DNA of 30,852 nt from Oscillospiraceae bacterium (GTDB lineage Bacteria; Bacillota; Clostridia; Oscillospirales; Oscillospiraceae): NCBI GenBank assembly GCA_012513005.1, contig JAAZCZ010000110.1:1-30852 (forward strand), written 5' to 3'. Under the pieces are notes generated by a model, which worked only from the letters and a program-made list of their open reading frames with translations, made no database searches and was not told the DNA's origin. Both the position numbers and the translations under genes were made by a program. Shown in pieces: positions 24,264 through 30,852 of this stretch. Position 1 is the first letter of the stretch. The number at the start of each line of letters is the position of its first letter.

Positions 24264-25277
24264 ATGGTGTTGGTAAAAAAGTTTGCCCCCGGGCTTGCAC
24301 TTGCGGCTTTGCTTGCAGCTATAGCTAATTATATAAGCGGGTTTATTCCCTACAGGCTCATCAGCGGCGGTGTTTTTGCTCTGCTTTTGGGAATGGCAAT
24401 AAATCCCCTTGTTTCCGGCAAAGAGATTTTTGCTTCGGGCATTAAGCTTGTGTCAAAGCAGGTTTTGCGTCTGGCAATTATTCTTATGGGCTTAACTTTA
24501 AGCTTTACTCAGGTTTTATCTGTCGGCAAGTATTCTATTATTGTTATGTGCTTTACTCTCTTTGCCGCGTTTTTCGGTGGCTACTGGCTCGGCAGGTTAT
24601 TCGGTATGAACTGGAAGCTTTCCGGCTTGATTTCGGCAGGAACCGGAATTTGCGGCGGCTCTGCTGTTGCTGCTATTGCCCCTACCATTGACGCTGACGA
24701 CTGCGATGTTGCCTATGCAATTTCGGCTACCTTTATTTTTGATATTATAATGGTGGTGCTCTTCCCCATTATGGGCAGGTATTTCGGTATGAGTGACATG
24801 GGCTTTGGACTTTGGACAGGTACAGCTGTTAACGACACCTCCAGCGTTGTTGCCGCAGGTTACGCATTTTCTGATACGGCAGGCTCTTTTTCAATTATTG
24901 TTAAGCTGACACGCACACTATCTATTATTCCGACTGTATTAGTGTTTTCATTTATTAACGAGCGAATAAACGCCAAAAAGACCGGGAGCAGAGAAAAAAG
25001 AAAGATTAACATCCGTAAAATATTCCCATATTTTATTTTGCTGTTTTTACTGATGGTAGCTGTTAGAAGTACCGGCATCGTGCCTGATACTGTGAGTAAA
25101 ACAGTTTCAGTATTCTCTAAATTTTTTATGGTTATGGCTCTTGGCGCAATTGGTCTTAAAACTAACTTTAATGAGCTTGCAGCATCCGGATTTAGACCTA
25201 TGCTTCACGGTTTTTTGATTTCAACTCTTGTCGTTGTGGTTTCTTATACTGTTCAGCTGTTCATGGGTCAGATATGA
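24264..25277 (+). CDS. YeiH/UPF0324-family membrane protein, putative sulfite/sulfate exporter
   Basis: This 337-residue polytopic protein has about 10 predicted membrane segments and matches the YeiH (PF03601, UPF0324) family. Marks include GGVFALLLGMAINPL near the start, the glycine-rich GTGICGGSAVAAIAP at about 130-145, and GTAVNDTSSVVAAGY. The family is annotated as a putative sulfate exporter, and E. coli YeiH has been tied to sulfite; the substrate here is inferred only. CGGAGG precedes the ATG. It is divergent from the LysR gene and ends at its own terminator, so it is monocistronic. Confidence 0.85.
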   Translation: MVLVKKFAPGLALAALLAAIANYISGFIPYRLISGGVFALLLGMAINPLVSGKEIFASGIKLVSKQVLRLAIILMGLTLSFTQVLSVGKYSIIVMCFTLFAAFFGGYWLGRLFGMNWKLSGLISAGTGICGGSAVAAIAPTIDADDCDVAYAISATFIFDIIMVVLFPIMGRYFGMSDMGFGLWTGTAVNDTSSVVAAGYAFSDTAGSFSIIVKLTRTLSIIPTVLVFSFINERINAKKTGSREKRKINIRKIFPYFILLFLLMVAVRSTGIVPDTVSKTVSVFSKFFMVMALGAIGLKTNFNELAASGFRPMLHGFLISTLVVVVSYTVQLFMGQI

Positions 25278-25304
25278 CACCGAGATATTAACAAAACATT
25301 TTTA

Positions 25305-25339
25305 AACCGCAGGTATCAGAAGCCTGCGGTTAATTTTTT
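25305..25339 (+). terminator. Intrinsic terminator after the YeiH gene
   Basis: A 9-bp stem (AACCGCAGG with CCTGCGGTT) with a 9-nt loop, then AATTTTTT. Confidence 0.85.
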
Positions 25340-25379
25340 GCCCTTTCTTTGTCTATATATTAATTAGCCCCCGGGTAGG

Positions 25380-25408
25380 TTGCATAATATTCTTTGGGAG
25401 ACTATAAT
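25380..25408 (+). promoter_or_regulatory. Sigma-A promoter of pncB-niaR
   Basis: TTGCAT (25380-25385), 17 bp, a perfect TATAAT (25403-25408). The leader is about 29 nt. No NiaR-like palindrome overlaps it. Confidence 0.75.
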
Positions 25409-25443
25409 TAATATATAAAATAACATTTTTTGGAGGCCAAAAA

Positions 25444-26889
25444 GTGGATAAACGCATTATTGAAAACTATACGATGCTCTTTGATTTTTATGAGCTAACA
25501 ATGGGCAACGGCTACTTTGATCACGGCTATAAGGACAAAATCACTTATTTTGACCTTTTCTACAGATCTGTGCCGGATCAGGGCGGTTATGCTATTGCCG
25601 CAGGGCTTGAGCAGGTGATTAATTATATTGAGAATCTTAAGTTCACTCAGGAAGATATTGACTTTTTGAGGAGCAAGAATCTTTTTACTGAGGATTTTCT
25701 GAGTTATCTTTTAGATTTTCGCTTTACAGGCGATATTTGGGCGGTGCCTGAGGGCACGCCTGTATTCCCGAGAGAGCCTATCATAACTGTGAGAGCTCCT
25801 GCTATTGAAGCTCAGTTTATTGAGACATTTCTGCTGCTTTCAATAAATCACCAGAGTCTGATTGCCACTAAGGCAAGCAGAATAGTAAGGGCAGCTGACG
25901 GCAGACCCGTTATGGAGTTTGGGTCGAGGCGAGCTCAGGGCGTTGATGCTGCAATATTGGGTTCAAGAGCCGCATATATAGGCGGATGCGCCGGCACTGC
26001 ATGTGCTATCTCAGAGCAGCTTTACGGCGTTAGAGCAGGCGGCACTATGGCTCACTCTTGGGTTCAGATGTTCCCCACACAGTATGAGGCTTTCAAAAAA
26101 TACTGTGAGACTTATCCGCAAAATGCTATTTTACTTGTTGACACATATGATACCTTGCGTAGCGGTGTTCCCGATGCTATAAGAGCTTTTAATGAGGTAT
26201 TAAAGCCGCTCGGGATAAAAAACTGCGGTATTCGCTTAGATTCAGGCGATATATCATACCTGACAAAAAAAGCGAGGGCTATGCTCGACGAGGCAGGCTG
26301 GGAAAGCTGCAAGATTACCTGCTCTAACTCACTTGATGAGTATATTATTTGTGATTTATTGCATCAGGATTCCTGCATTGACTCTTTTGGTGTCGGCGAG
26401 AGGCTGATTACTTCCAAGTCATCTCCCGTTTTTGACGGTGTTTATAAGCTGGCGGCAATTGAAGATGCTAACGGAACGGTTATTCCCAAAATAAAAATCA
26501 GCGAAAATACCGCAAAAATAACAAATCCTCATTATAAACGCTTATACAGGCTTTTCGGCAGAGCATCCGGCATGGCGGAGGCTGATTATATTACCGTTTT
26601 TGATGAATTTGTTGACGATACTAAACCTCTCATGCTGATTGACCCCGATGCGACTTGGAAGCAGAAAGAGCTTACGGACTTTTTTGCAGTTGAGCTTCAG
26701 GTTCCGATTTTCAAAAACGGTGAGCTTGTTTACAAATGCCCGACTCTGCCCGAAATTCAGAAATACTGCAAGGACCAGCTTGCAAAACTCTGGCCTGAGG
26801 TCCTGCGTTTTGACAACCCGCACAATTACTATGTTGACCTTTCTGAAAAATTGCTCGCAATTAAGCAAGAGCTGCTGAACAACAGATAA
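25444..26889 (+). CDS. pncB: Nicotinate phosphoribosyltransferase
   Basis: PncB converts nicotinate and PRPP to nicotinate mononucleotide, the first step of niacin salvage to NAD. The 481-residue protein is full length, with DFYELTMGNGYF near the N-terminus, FGSRRAQG, GTMAHSW (carrying the phosphorylatable histidine), DTYDTLRSG, and LDSGD in the phosphate-binding region. It starts with GTG after GGAGG. niaR follows after 1 nt. It should feed the NAD pool used by the E3 encoded upstream, among others. Confidence 0.95.
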   Translation: MDKRIIENYTMLFDFYELTMGNGYFDHGYKDKITYFDLFYRSVPDQGGYAIAAGLEQVINYIENLKFTQEDIDFLRSKNLFTEDFLSYLLDFRFTGDIWAVPEGTPVFPREPIITVRAPAIEAQFIETFLLLSINHQSLIATKASRIVRAADGRPVMEFGSRRAQGVDAAILGSRAAYIGGCAGTACAISEQLYGVRAGGTMAHSWVQMFPTQYEAFKKYCETYPQNAILLVDTYDTLRSGVPDAIRAFNEVLKPLGIKNCGIRLDSGDISYLTKKARAMLDEAGWESCKITCSNSLDEYIICDLLHQDSCIDSFGVGERLITSKSSPVFDGVYKLAAIEDANGTVIPKIKISENTAKITNPHYKRLYRLFGRASGMAEADYITVFDEFVDDTKPLMLIDPDATWKQKELTDFFAVELQVPIFKNGELVYKCPTLPEIQKYCKDQLAKLWPEVLRFDNPHNYYVDLSEKLLAIKQELLNNR

Positions 26890-26890
26890 T

Positions 26891-27424
26891 ATGGATGCCG
26901 AAACAAGAAGAGAAAAAATACTTGAAATTCTGAAATCCAGCGATTTTTCTGTTACTGCATCCTCACTTTCTGACGAGTTTGGAGTGAGCAGACAGGTTAT
27001 AGTCGGAGATATCGCCCTGCTCCGTGCCGCCGGGAATGAAATAATTGCAACTCCCCGAGGCTACTGCATGCGAACCTTGCAAAGCGGCATTTTAAGAACT
27101 GTTGCATGTGTTCATACCCGAGCTCAAATCGAGGCTGAACTTAATATATTTGTTGATAACGGCTGCAGCGTTTTAGACGTGATTATTGAACACCCTGTCT
27201 ACGGTCAGCTCACCGGTGAGCTTAGAATTTCAAGTCGCTTTGATGTGACGCAGTTTGTAGAAAGAGTTATGGCAGATAAGGCTGCACCCCTATCTTCCCT
27301 CACGGGCGGAATTCATATTCATAATCTGATCTGTCCGAGCCAAGAGGCATTTGATAGAGCCTGCGAAGGACTTAGACAGCAGGGATATCTCTATTTAGAA
27401 GACCCTGAGAATGATAAAATATAA
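26891..27424 (+). CDS. niaR: Niacin-responsive repressor NiaR (YrxA)
   Basis: NiaR represses niacin uptake and NAD synthesis genes when nicotinate is plentiful. The 177-residue protein has an N-terminal HTH_11 domain (about 6-58, SDEFGVSRQVIVGDIALLR) and a C-terminal 3H domain (about 70-170) with its named histidines in CVHTR, EHPVYGQL and GGIHIHNL, which bind metal and ligand. There is no good ribosome binding site and only 1 nt separates it from the pncB stop, so it is translationally coupled. The NiaR-like palindrome lies 35 bp after its stop, before the next gene. Confidence 0.93.
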   Translation: MDAETRREKILEILKSSDFSVTASSLSDEFGVSRQVIVGDIALLRAAGNEIIATPRGYCMRTLQSGILRTVACVHTRAQIEAELNIFVDNGCSVLDVIIEHPVYGQLTGELRISSRFDVTQFVERVMADKAAPLSSLTGGIHIHNLICPSQEAFDRACEGLRQQGYLYLEDPENDKI

Positions 27425-27431
27425 TCAATAG

Positions 27432-27460
27432 TTGACTAATCTAATGATATAAGCTAGTAT
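27432..27460 (+). promoter_or_regulatory. Sigma-A promoter of the EIIC-like gene
   Basis: TTGACT (27432-27437), 17 bp, TAGTAT (27455-27460). The start is predicted near 27467, within the operator. Confidence 0.65.
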
Positions 27461-27494
27461 GACATTACATGTGTCTTGACACCTGTAATGTCAT
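27459..27494. promoter_or_regulatory. NiaR-type operator, 36-bp imperfect palindrome
   Basis: Sixteen of 18 base pairs are matched around a TT centre at 27476-27477 (right arm GACACCTGTAATGTCAT). The central GTGTC-TT-GACAC part looks like the Firmicutes NiaR motif as I recall it. It overlaps the end of the -10 and the predicted start, so bound repressor would block transcription. In RNA it would form a long hairpin followed by TTTTATT, so it may also end the pncB-niaR transcript. Confidence 0.75.
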
Positions 27495-27514
27495 GTTTTA
27501 TTGGAGGCTGTTTT

Positions 27515-28621
27515 ATGGACAGGCTAAAGGCGTTTTTCAAAAGAAAAGATATTGAAATTTCCCTAAAGCGTTATGGTATTGATGCTCTCGGAGCAATGGC
27601 ACAGGGTCTTTTTTGTTCGCTATTAATCGGCACAATTTTAGATACACTGGGCAAGCAGTTTGGAATTGGCTTATTAAATGCTGTTATTTTTCAGTTTGCC
27701 GGCAAGGGTTATACTGTTGGCGGCGCCTGTGCTTTAATGGTCGGACCTGCAATGGCGGTTGCAATCGGGCATGCTCTTAAGGCTCCGGCTATGGTGCTGT
27801 TTTCCCTTGTAACAGTCGGCTTTGCCACAAATGTAATGGGAGGCGCCGGAGGTCCGCTTGCAGTACTTTTTACAACTGTTGTTGCTTCTGAGTTTGGTAA
27901 GGCAGTTTCAAAAGAGACTAAGGTTGACATTTTGGTCACGCCTATTGTCACTATACTTATAGGCGTCGGGCTTGCTGCTTTAATTGCAAAACCTATAGGA
28001 AATGCAGCTACCTGGGTCGGCAGAATTATAATCTGGGCAACTGAGCAGCGTCCTTTTGTTATGGGTATTTTAGTTTCTGTTATAGTCGGTATGGCACTTA
28101 CTCTGCCCATATCCTCCGCCGCTATCTGCGCTGCCTTGTCGCTCACGGGTCTTGCAGGCGGGGCTGCTGTCGCCGGTTGCTGCGCTAATATGATGGGCTT
28201 TGCGGTTATGAGCTATCGTGAAAACGGTGTGGGTGGTCTTGTTTCTCAGGGACTCGGAACTTCGATGCTTCAAATGGGAAATATAGTTAAAAACCCAAAA
28301 ATTTGGATTCCTGCTATTTTGACAAGTGCAATAACAGGACCTATTGCAACTGTTATATTTAAGCTTCAAATGAACGGCGCTGCCGTTAACTCCGGTATGG
28401 GAACCTCCGGTCTTTGCGGTCCTATCGGCGTTTGGACCGGCTGGGTTTCTCCGAGTGAAGCAGCTGTTATTAACGGTGCTGCCGCTATGTCTCCCACCTG
28501 GTTTGACTGGTTTGGTCTTGTTATGATTTGCTTTGTATTGCCTTCTGTTATCTGCTGGAGCTTGGGTCTTGTTTTCCGCAAGATAGGCTGGATCAAAGAA
28601 GGAGATCTAAAGCTCTCATAA
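27515..28621 (+). CDS. PTS EIIC-like (PTS_EIIC_2) membrane protein, candidate niacin transporter
   Basis: This 368-residue, highly hydrophobic protein has about 8-10 membrane segments and resembles the PTS_EIIC_2 family (PF13303), which is annotated as phosphotransferase EIIC. No EIIA, EIIB or HPr gene is adjacent and no phosphorylation domain is fused. Many Gly/Ala-rich helices contain GGAGG- and GMGTSGLCGPIG-type motifs. Its gene follows niaR directly and has a NiaR-like operator over its promoter. Inference: niacin or precursor uptake; sugar transport is the alternative. The ATG at 27515 has TTGGAGG before it; an upstream TTG lies in the operator and is rejected. Confidence 0.82.
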   Translation: MDRLKAFFKRKDIEISLKRYGIDALGAMAQGLFCSLLIGTILDTLGKQFGIGLLNAVIFQFAGKGYTVGGACALMVGPAMAVAIGHALKAPAMVLFSLVTVGFATNVMGGAGGPLAVLFTTVVASEFGKAVSKETKVDILVTPIVTILIGVGLAALIAKPIGNAATWVGRIIIWATEQRPFVMGILVSVIVGMALTLPISSAAICAALSLTGLAGGAAVAGCCANMMGFAVMSYRENGVGGLVSQGLGTSMLQMGNIVKNPKIWIPAILTSAITGPIATVIFKLQMNGAAVNSGMGTSGLCGPIGVWTGWVSPSEAAVINGAAAMSPTWFDWFGLVMICFVLPSVICWSLGLVFRKIGWIKEGDLKLS

Positions 28622-28656
28622 ATCTTTATATATTCAAAAACTAAATATGTTCAGCT

Positions 28657-28687
28657 AAAGGCATGCTTTATACAGCGTGCCTTTTTT
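28657..28687 (+). terminator. Intrinsic terminator after the EIIC-like gene
   Basis: An 11-bp stem with one G-U pair (AAAGGCATGCT with AGCGTGCCTTT, 6-nt loop) runs into TTTTTT. Confidence 0.85.
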
Positions 28688-28708
28688 GTGTTTTTATGTA
28701 CACATAAT

Positions 28709-28745
28709 TTACAAATATTACAAATGTTAAATATTTTTACAATTT
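28709..28745 (+). repeat. AT-rich TTACAAAT repeats
   Basis: TTACAAAT at 28709-28716 and 28718-28725 (9 bp apart), with a related TTACAATT at 28737-28744, lie ~80-110 bp upstream of the promoter of the secreted protein gene. The 28622-28906 gap otherwise holds only the terminator and that promoter. Could be an operator or merely A/T-rich sequence. Confidence 0.3.
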
Positions 28746-28822
28746 TTGTTCAAAATCCGGGTATCTGTGAGCTCTCTGTAAATATTATGTCTAATTTGTA
28801 ACTAAATGTATCTAAACTTTTC

Positions 28823-28851
28823 TTGTAGATTACGCTTTTTTTCAATACAAT
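28823..28851 (+). promoter_or_regulatory. Sigma-A promoter of the secreted protein gene
   Basis: TTGTAG (28823-28828), 17 bp, TACAAT (28846-28851). The predicted start near 28858 gives a leader of about 49 nt. Confidence 0.65.
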
Positions 28852-28906
28852 GTGATTATTAATTGTTGTTATGTTATCTTAAAATAATTTTCGGGAGATA
28901 AAGATC

Positions 28907-29308
28907 ATGAAAAGGAAATACTCAATATTGCTTTTGCTTGTGTTTTCTGTTCTTTGCTATATAACCTTATCCAGTCCGGTCGGAGCATATAGCTCAGAAA
29001 GCACTCACGATGTGGTTGCAGGTGCAAAGCTCAGTGTGGGAGACTACAGAGGTATGAGCAAATCCTACGATGTTCAGGCGGCCAAGAATAAGGGCGGCGT
29101 TGTTAACCCATCTGTTTCCGATTGCGCTCCCGGCACTGTCGTTAAAATCGGCATTGTACCCGACGGCGGTTTTGAGCCCGGCAGCGTCTGCGTTATCACT
29201 GCTTTCGGTGATGCGCTTGAAGTCTTCTTAGACGGAGATCAGTACTGCTTTGTCATGCCGGAAGCCCCTGTCGTTATCTACGTATCCTTCCAGCTACTTC
29301 GCACATAA
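28907..29308 (+). CDS. Small secreted protein with one beta-repeat-like domain
   Basis: This 133-residue protein has a clear signal peptide: basic start MKRKYS, hydrophobic core, and an SPVGA cleavage site after residue 27. The mature part, about 106 residues, ends with a stretch (64-130) like a single copy of the bacterial surface repeat of the Flg_new_2/InlB-B type: GGVVNP, then GTVVKIGIVPDGGFEPGS, then CFVMPEAPVVIYVSF. Such repeats usually occur in tandem in large surface proteins; here there is one alone. It has three cysteines in the mature part (73, 95, 114) and no wall-sorting signal. GGGAG precedes the ATG. It is monocistronic between its own promoter and terminator. Function unknown. 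Confidence 0.8.
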   Translation: MKRKYSILLLLVFSVLCYITLSSPVGAYSSESTHDVVAGAKLSVGDYRGMSKSYDVQAAKNKGGVVNPSVSDCAPGTVVKIGIVPDGGFEPGSVCVITAFGDALEVFLDGDQYCFVMPEAPVVIYVSFQLLRT

Positions 29309-29324
29309 GCCTAAATAACTAAAT

Positions 29325-29360
29325 ACCCGGCACCTAATAAAACGGTGCCGGGTTTCTTTT
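29325..29360 (+). terminator. Intrinsic terminator after the secreted protein gene
   Basis: A perfect 10-bp GC-rich stem (ACCCGGCACC with GGTGCCGGGT, 9-nt loop), then TTCTTTTT. Confidence 0.9.
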
Positions 29361-29437
29361 TGGGTTTTTCGTAATAATTTAGTCAGATTACGCAAAATAA
29401 CACGCCAAAACCTCCGCAAAATCTATATTCCTGTGGC

Positions 29438-29466
29438 TTACAATTGTTTTTCTTATACAGTATACT
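29438..29466 (+). promoter_or_regulatory. Possible sigma-A promoter of the aminotransferase
   Basis: TTACAA (29438-29443), 17 bp, TATACT (29461-29466). The -35 is weak; the ~28-nt leader is plausible. Confidence 0.45.
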
Positions 29467-29500
29467 CAGTTAAAATCATTAATGTACACGGAGGTGTAGT

Positions 29501-30697
29501 ATGAAGTTTTCAAGTAAAATAGTTAAATGTCCCCTTTCACCCATTCGTAAGTTTGAGCCGTCTGCCGATATGGCAAGAGCAAAGAATCATAAAATTTATC
29601 ATCTCAATATAGGTCAACCGGACATTCCGACTCCTCCCGCTTTTTTTGAAGCGGTTAAGGCCTTTGATACTCCTGTTTTATCCTATGCTCCTTCACCGGG
29701 TATTCCTGTATTTGTTTCTGCTACCCTCGAGTACTTTGCACGCTTGGGAATATCATTAAATGCCAAAAATATTCTGACTACTGTCGGTGGTAGTGAAGCT
29801 TTAGGAATCACTTTGAGCACTATCTTAGATGACGGAGATGAGCTGCTTGTTCCCGAGCCCTACTACCCCAACTACAGCACCTTAGCTGCTATGGCAGGCG
29901 CTTCAATAAGACCTATCCCAACCTCGCCGGAGGAGGGATATCGCTATGCTGTTAGAGAAAAAATTCTGCCGCTTATAAACGAAAACACCAGGGCAATTTT
30001 GATAACAAGTCCGGGAAACCCGACAGGTAATGTGCTCTCTGCCGAGGAAATGCGTGTTATTGCCGATATAGCAAAGGAAAAGTCTTTGTTTTTAATCTCT
30101 GATGAGGTTTATCGTGAGTTTATTTACACAGGCGGCAAGATGTCAAGCATGCTTGAGTTTGACGATATATACGAAAACACAATTGTGATTGACTCTGTTT
30201 CTAAGCGTTTTTCCGCCTGTGGTGCAAGAGTCGGTGTTATTGTTTCCCGTAATCCGGAGTTTATGACGCAGGCAATGAAGATTGTTCAGACAAGACTGAG
30301 CGTCGCTACCTTGGATCAAGTCGGTTCTGCAGCTTTGTATAACAATGTAGATGATGAATACTTTAAGTCTGTTCGAGCTGAGTATAAGCTGCGCCGTGAT
30401 GCAGCTCTTAGTAAGCTTTCGGAAATTCCCGGCATTGTTTCCGAGAAGCCTGACGGGGCATTTTATATTATGGCAAAGCTCCCTGTTGACAGCTCCGAAA
30501 AGCTGCTCAAATTCCTGCTTGAGGAATTTGATGATAGTGGTGAAACTGTTATGTTTGCGCCCGGATCAGGGTTCTATGCAAGCCCCGGAAAAGGAATTTC
30601 GGAGGCGAGAATGGCTTATGTTTTGGCTAAGCCCGATTTAGAACGAGCACTTGAACTTCTAAAACTAGGAATTGAGGCATATAACAGCCAAAGCTGA
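29501..30697 (+). CDS. PLP-dependent class I aminotransferase, AspB-like
   Basis: This 398-residue fold-type I aminotransferase transfers amino groups between amino and 2-oxo acids. Visible are the substrate/cofactor loop LNIGQPDIPTP, TVGGSEAL, TSPGNPTGN, the cofactor-binding SDEVYREF and the Schiff-base lysine K235 in SVSKRFSACGARVG. Length and motifs fit the aspartate/aromatic aminotransferase subgroup, but the amino acid cannot be read off. GGAGGTG precedes the ATG. It stands alone after a terminator; no terminator is visible between it and the thioredoxin gene. Confidence 0.92.
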   Translation: MKFSSKIVKCPLSPIRKFEPSADMARAKNHKIYHLNIGQPDIPTPPAFFEAVKAFDTPVLSYAPSPGIPVFVSATLEYFARLGISLNAKNILTTVGGSEALGITLSTILDDGDELLVPEPYYPNYSTLAAMAGASIRPIPTSPEEGYRYAVREKILPLINENTRAILITSPGNPTGNVLSAEEMRVIADIAKEKSLFLISDEVYREFIYTGGKMSSMLEFDDIYENTIVIDSVSKRFSACGARVGVIVSRNPEFMTQAMKIVQTRLSVATLDQVGSAALYNNVDDEYFKSVRAEYKLRRDAALSKLSEIPGIVSEKPDGAFYIMAKLPVDSSEKLLKFLLEEFDDSGETVMFAPGSGFYASPGKGISEARMAYVLAKPDLERALELLKLGIEAYNSQS

Positions 30698-30731
30698 AAT
30701 ATTATTATTTTACTATTTATCTTTTTCTGTT

Positions 30732-30742
30732 TGTGATATAAT
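30732..30742 (+). promoter_or_regulatory. Extended -10 promoter of the thioredoxin gene
   Basis: A perfect TATAAT (30737-30742) is preceded by TGTGA, giving the extended -10 (TGn). No good -35 is seen 17 bp upstream. Confidence 0.6.
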
Positions 30743-30808
30743 CACTGATGTGGGCATTAATTTAAAGTATTATTAGCTCATAAAAAGAAATCTTGGAGGT
30801 ATATTAAT

Positions 30809-30852
30809 ATGTCAGCAACTGTTGTAACAAAAGAAAATTTTGAGTCTTTGGT
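30809..30852 (+). CDS. trxA: Thioredoxin, N-terminal fragment cut by the window edge
   Basis: The last 44 bases hold the start of a gene that runs out of the window, preceded by TTGGAGG with good spacing. The 14 visible residues (MSATVVTKENFESL) match the N-terminus typical of bacterial thioredoxin, a cytosolic CGPC disulfide reductase. The active site lies beyond the window, so the call rests only on the N-terminus. Confidence 0.7.
   Translation, partial: MSATVVTKENFESL

Noticed and set aside
27709..28146. 145-codon open frame on the minus strand inside the EIIC-like gene
   Set aside because: It is antisense to a clear membrane-protein gene, has no ribosome binding site and repetitive low-complexity Thr/Ala/Ile composition.
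1..30852. CRISPR array, insertion sequence, prophage or rRNA/tRNA gene
   Set aside because: No regularly spaced long repeats, transposase, integrase or structural phage protein was seen, and no tRNA-like cloverleaf was recognised by eye; a tRNA/Rfam scan was not possible here.

Overview
The window looks like chromosome from a low-to-mid-GC, Gram-positive anaerobe of the Clostridia. The evidence is strong AGGAGG-type ribosome binding sites, many sigma-A promoters (TTGnnn, 17 bp, TAtAAT), U-tailed intrinsic terminators, and Firmicutes-type families (NiaR, VanW-domain protein, HemW, Lin0512, PepSY, YeiH). The species cannot be named from sequence alone. There is no rRNA, tRNA, CRISPR array, insertion sequence or prophage gene. 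No intergenic gap exceeds 300 bases.

Layout. (1) 72-8210, minus strand: a likely five-gene operon htpG - hemW - VanW-domain protein - metG - PPC/DUF296 protein, read from one good promoter at 8182-8210, then a separate small PepSY membrane protein. (2) 8290-10655, plus: a TerB-like/AAA+ (CbbX/SpoVK-type) ATPase translationally coupled to a NagD-like HAD phosphatase. (3) 10732-13242: divergent glycerophosphodiester phosphodiesterase and MFS (GPH/SLC45-like) sugar transporter. (4) 13335-23192, plus: an acetoin (or related 2-oxo acid) dehydrogenase region. A lipoate ligase and an AcoR-type regulator form one operon; Lin0512-family protein, E1alpha, E1beta, AcoX, E2 and a lipoyl-bearing E3 form the next. 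(5) 23263-25277: a LysR regulator divergent from a YeiH-type exporter. (6) 25380-28621: nicotinate phosphoribosyltransferase, the niacin repressor NiaR, and an EIIC-like membrane protein behind a NiaR-like operator. (7) 28823-30852: a small secreted protein, a PLP aminotransferase, and the first codons of thioredoxin.

The most interesting part is region 4. The AcoR-type regulator has lost the sigma-54 contact motif (GAFTGA has become GASFGN) and the Walker-B glutamate (LDE has become LDG). Both operons around it have sigma-A promoters instead of -24/-12 promoters. Both promoters carry repeated TTGAGAAT-like boxes, as helically phased direct repeats before the dehydrogenase operon and as a perfect 22-bp palindrome at the predicted start site of the lipoate ligase/regulator operon. 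This suggests a rewired regulon in which a former sigma-54 activator controls sigma-A promoters and coordinates lipoate scavenging with synthesis of the lipoylated complex. The second notable point is the EIIC-like protein under an apparent NiaR operator, which makes it a candidate niacin-uptake protein.
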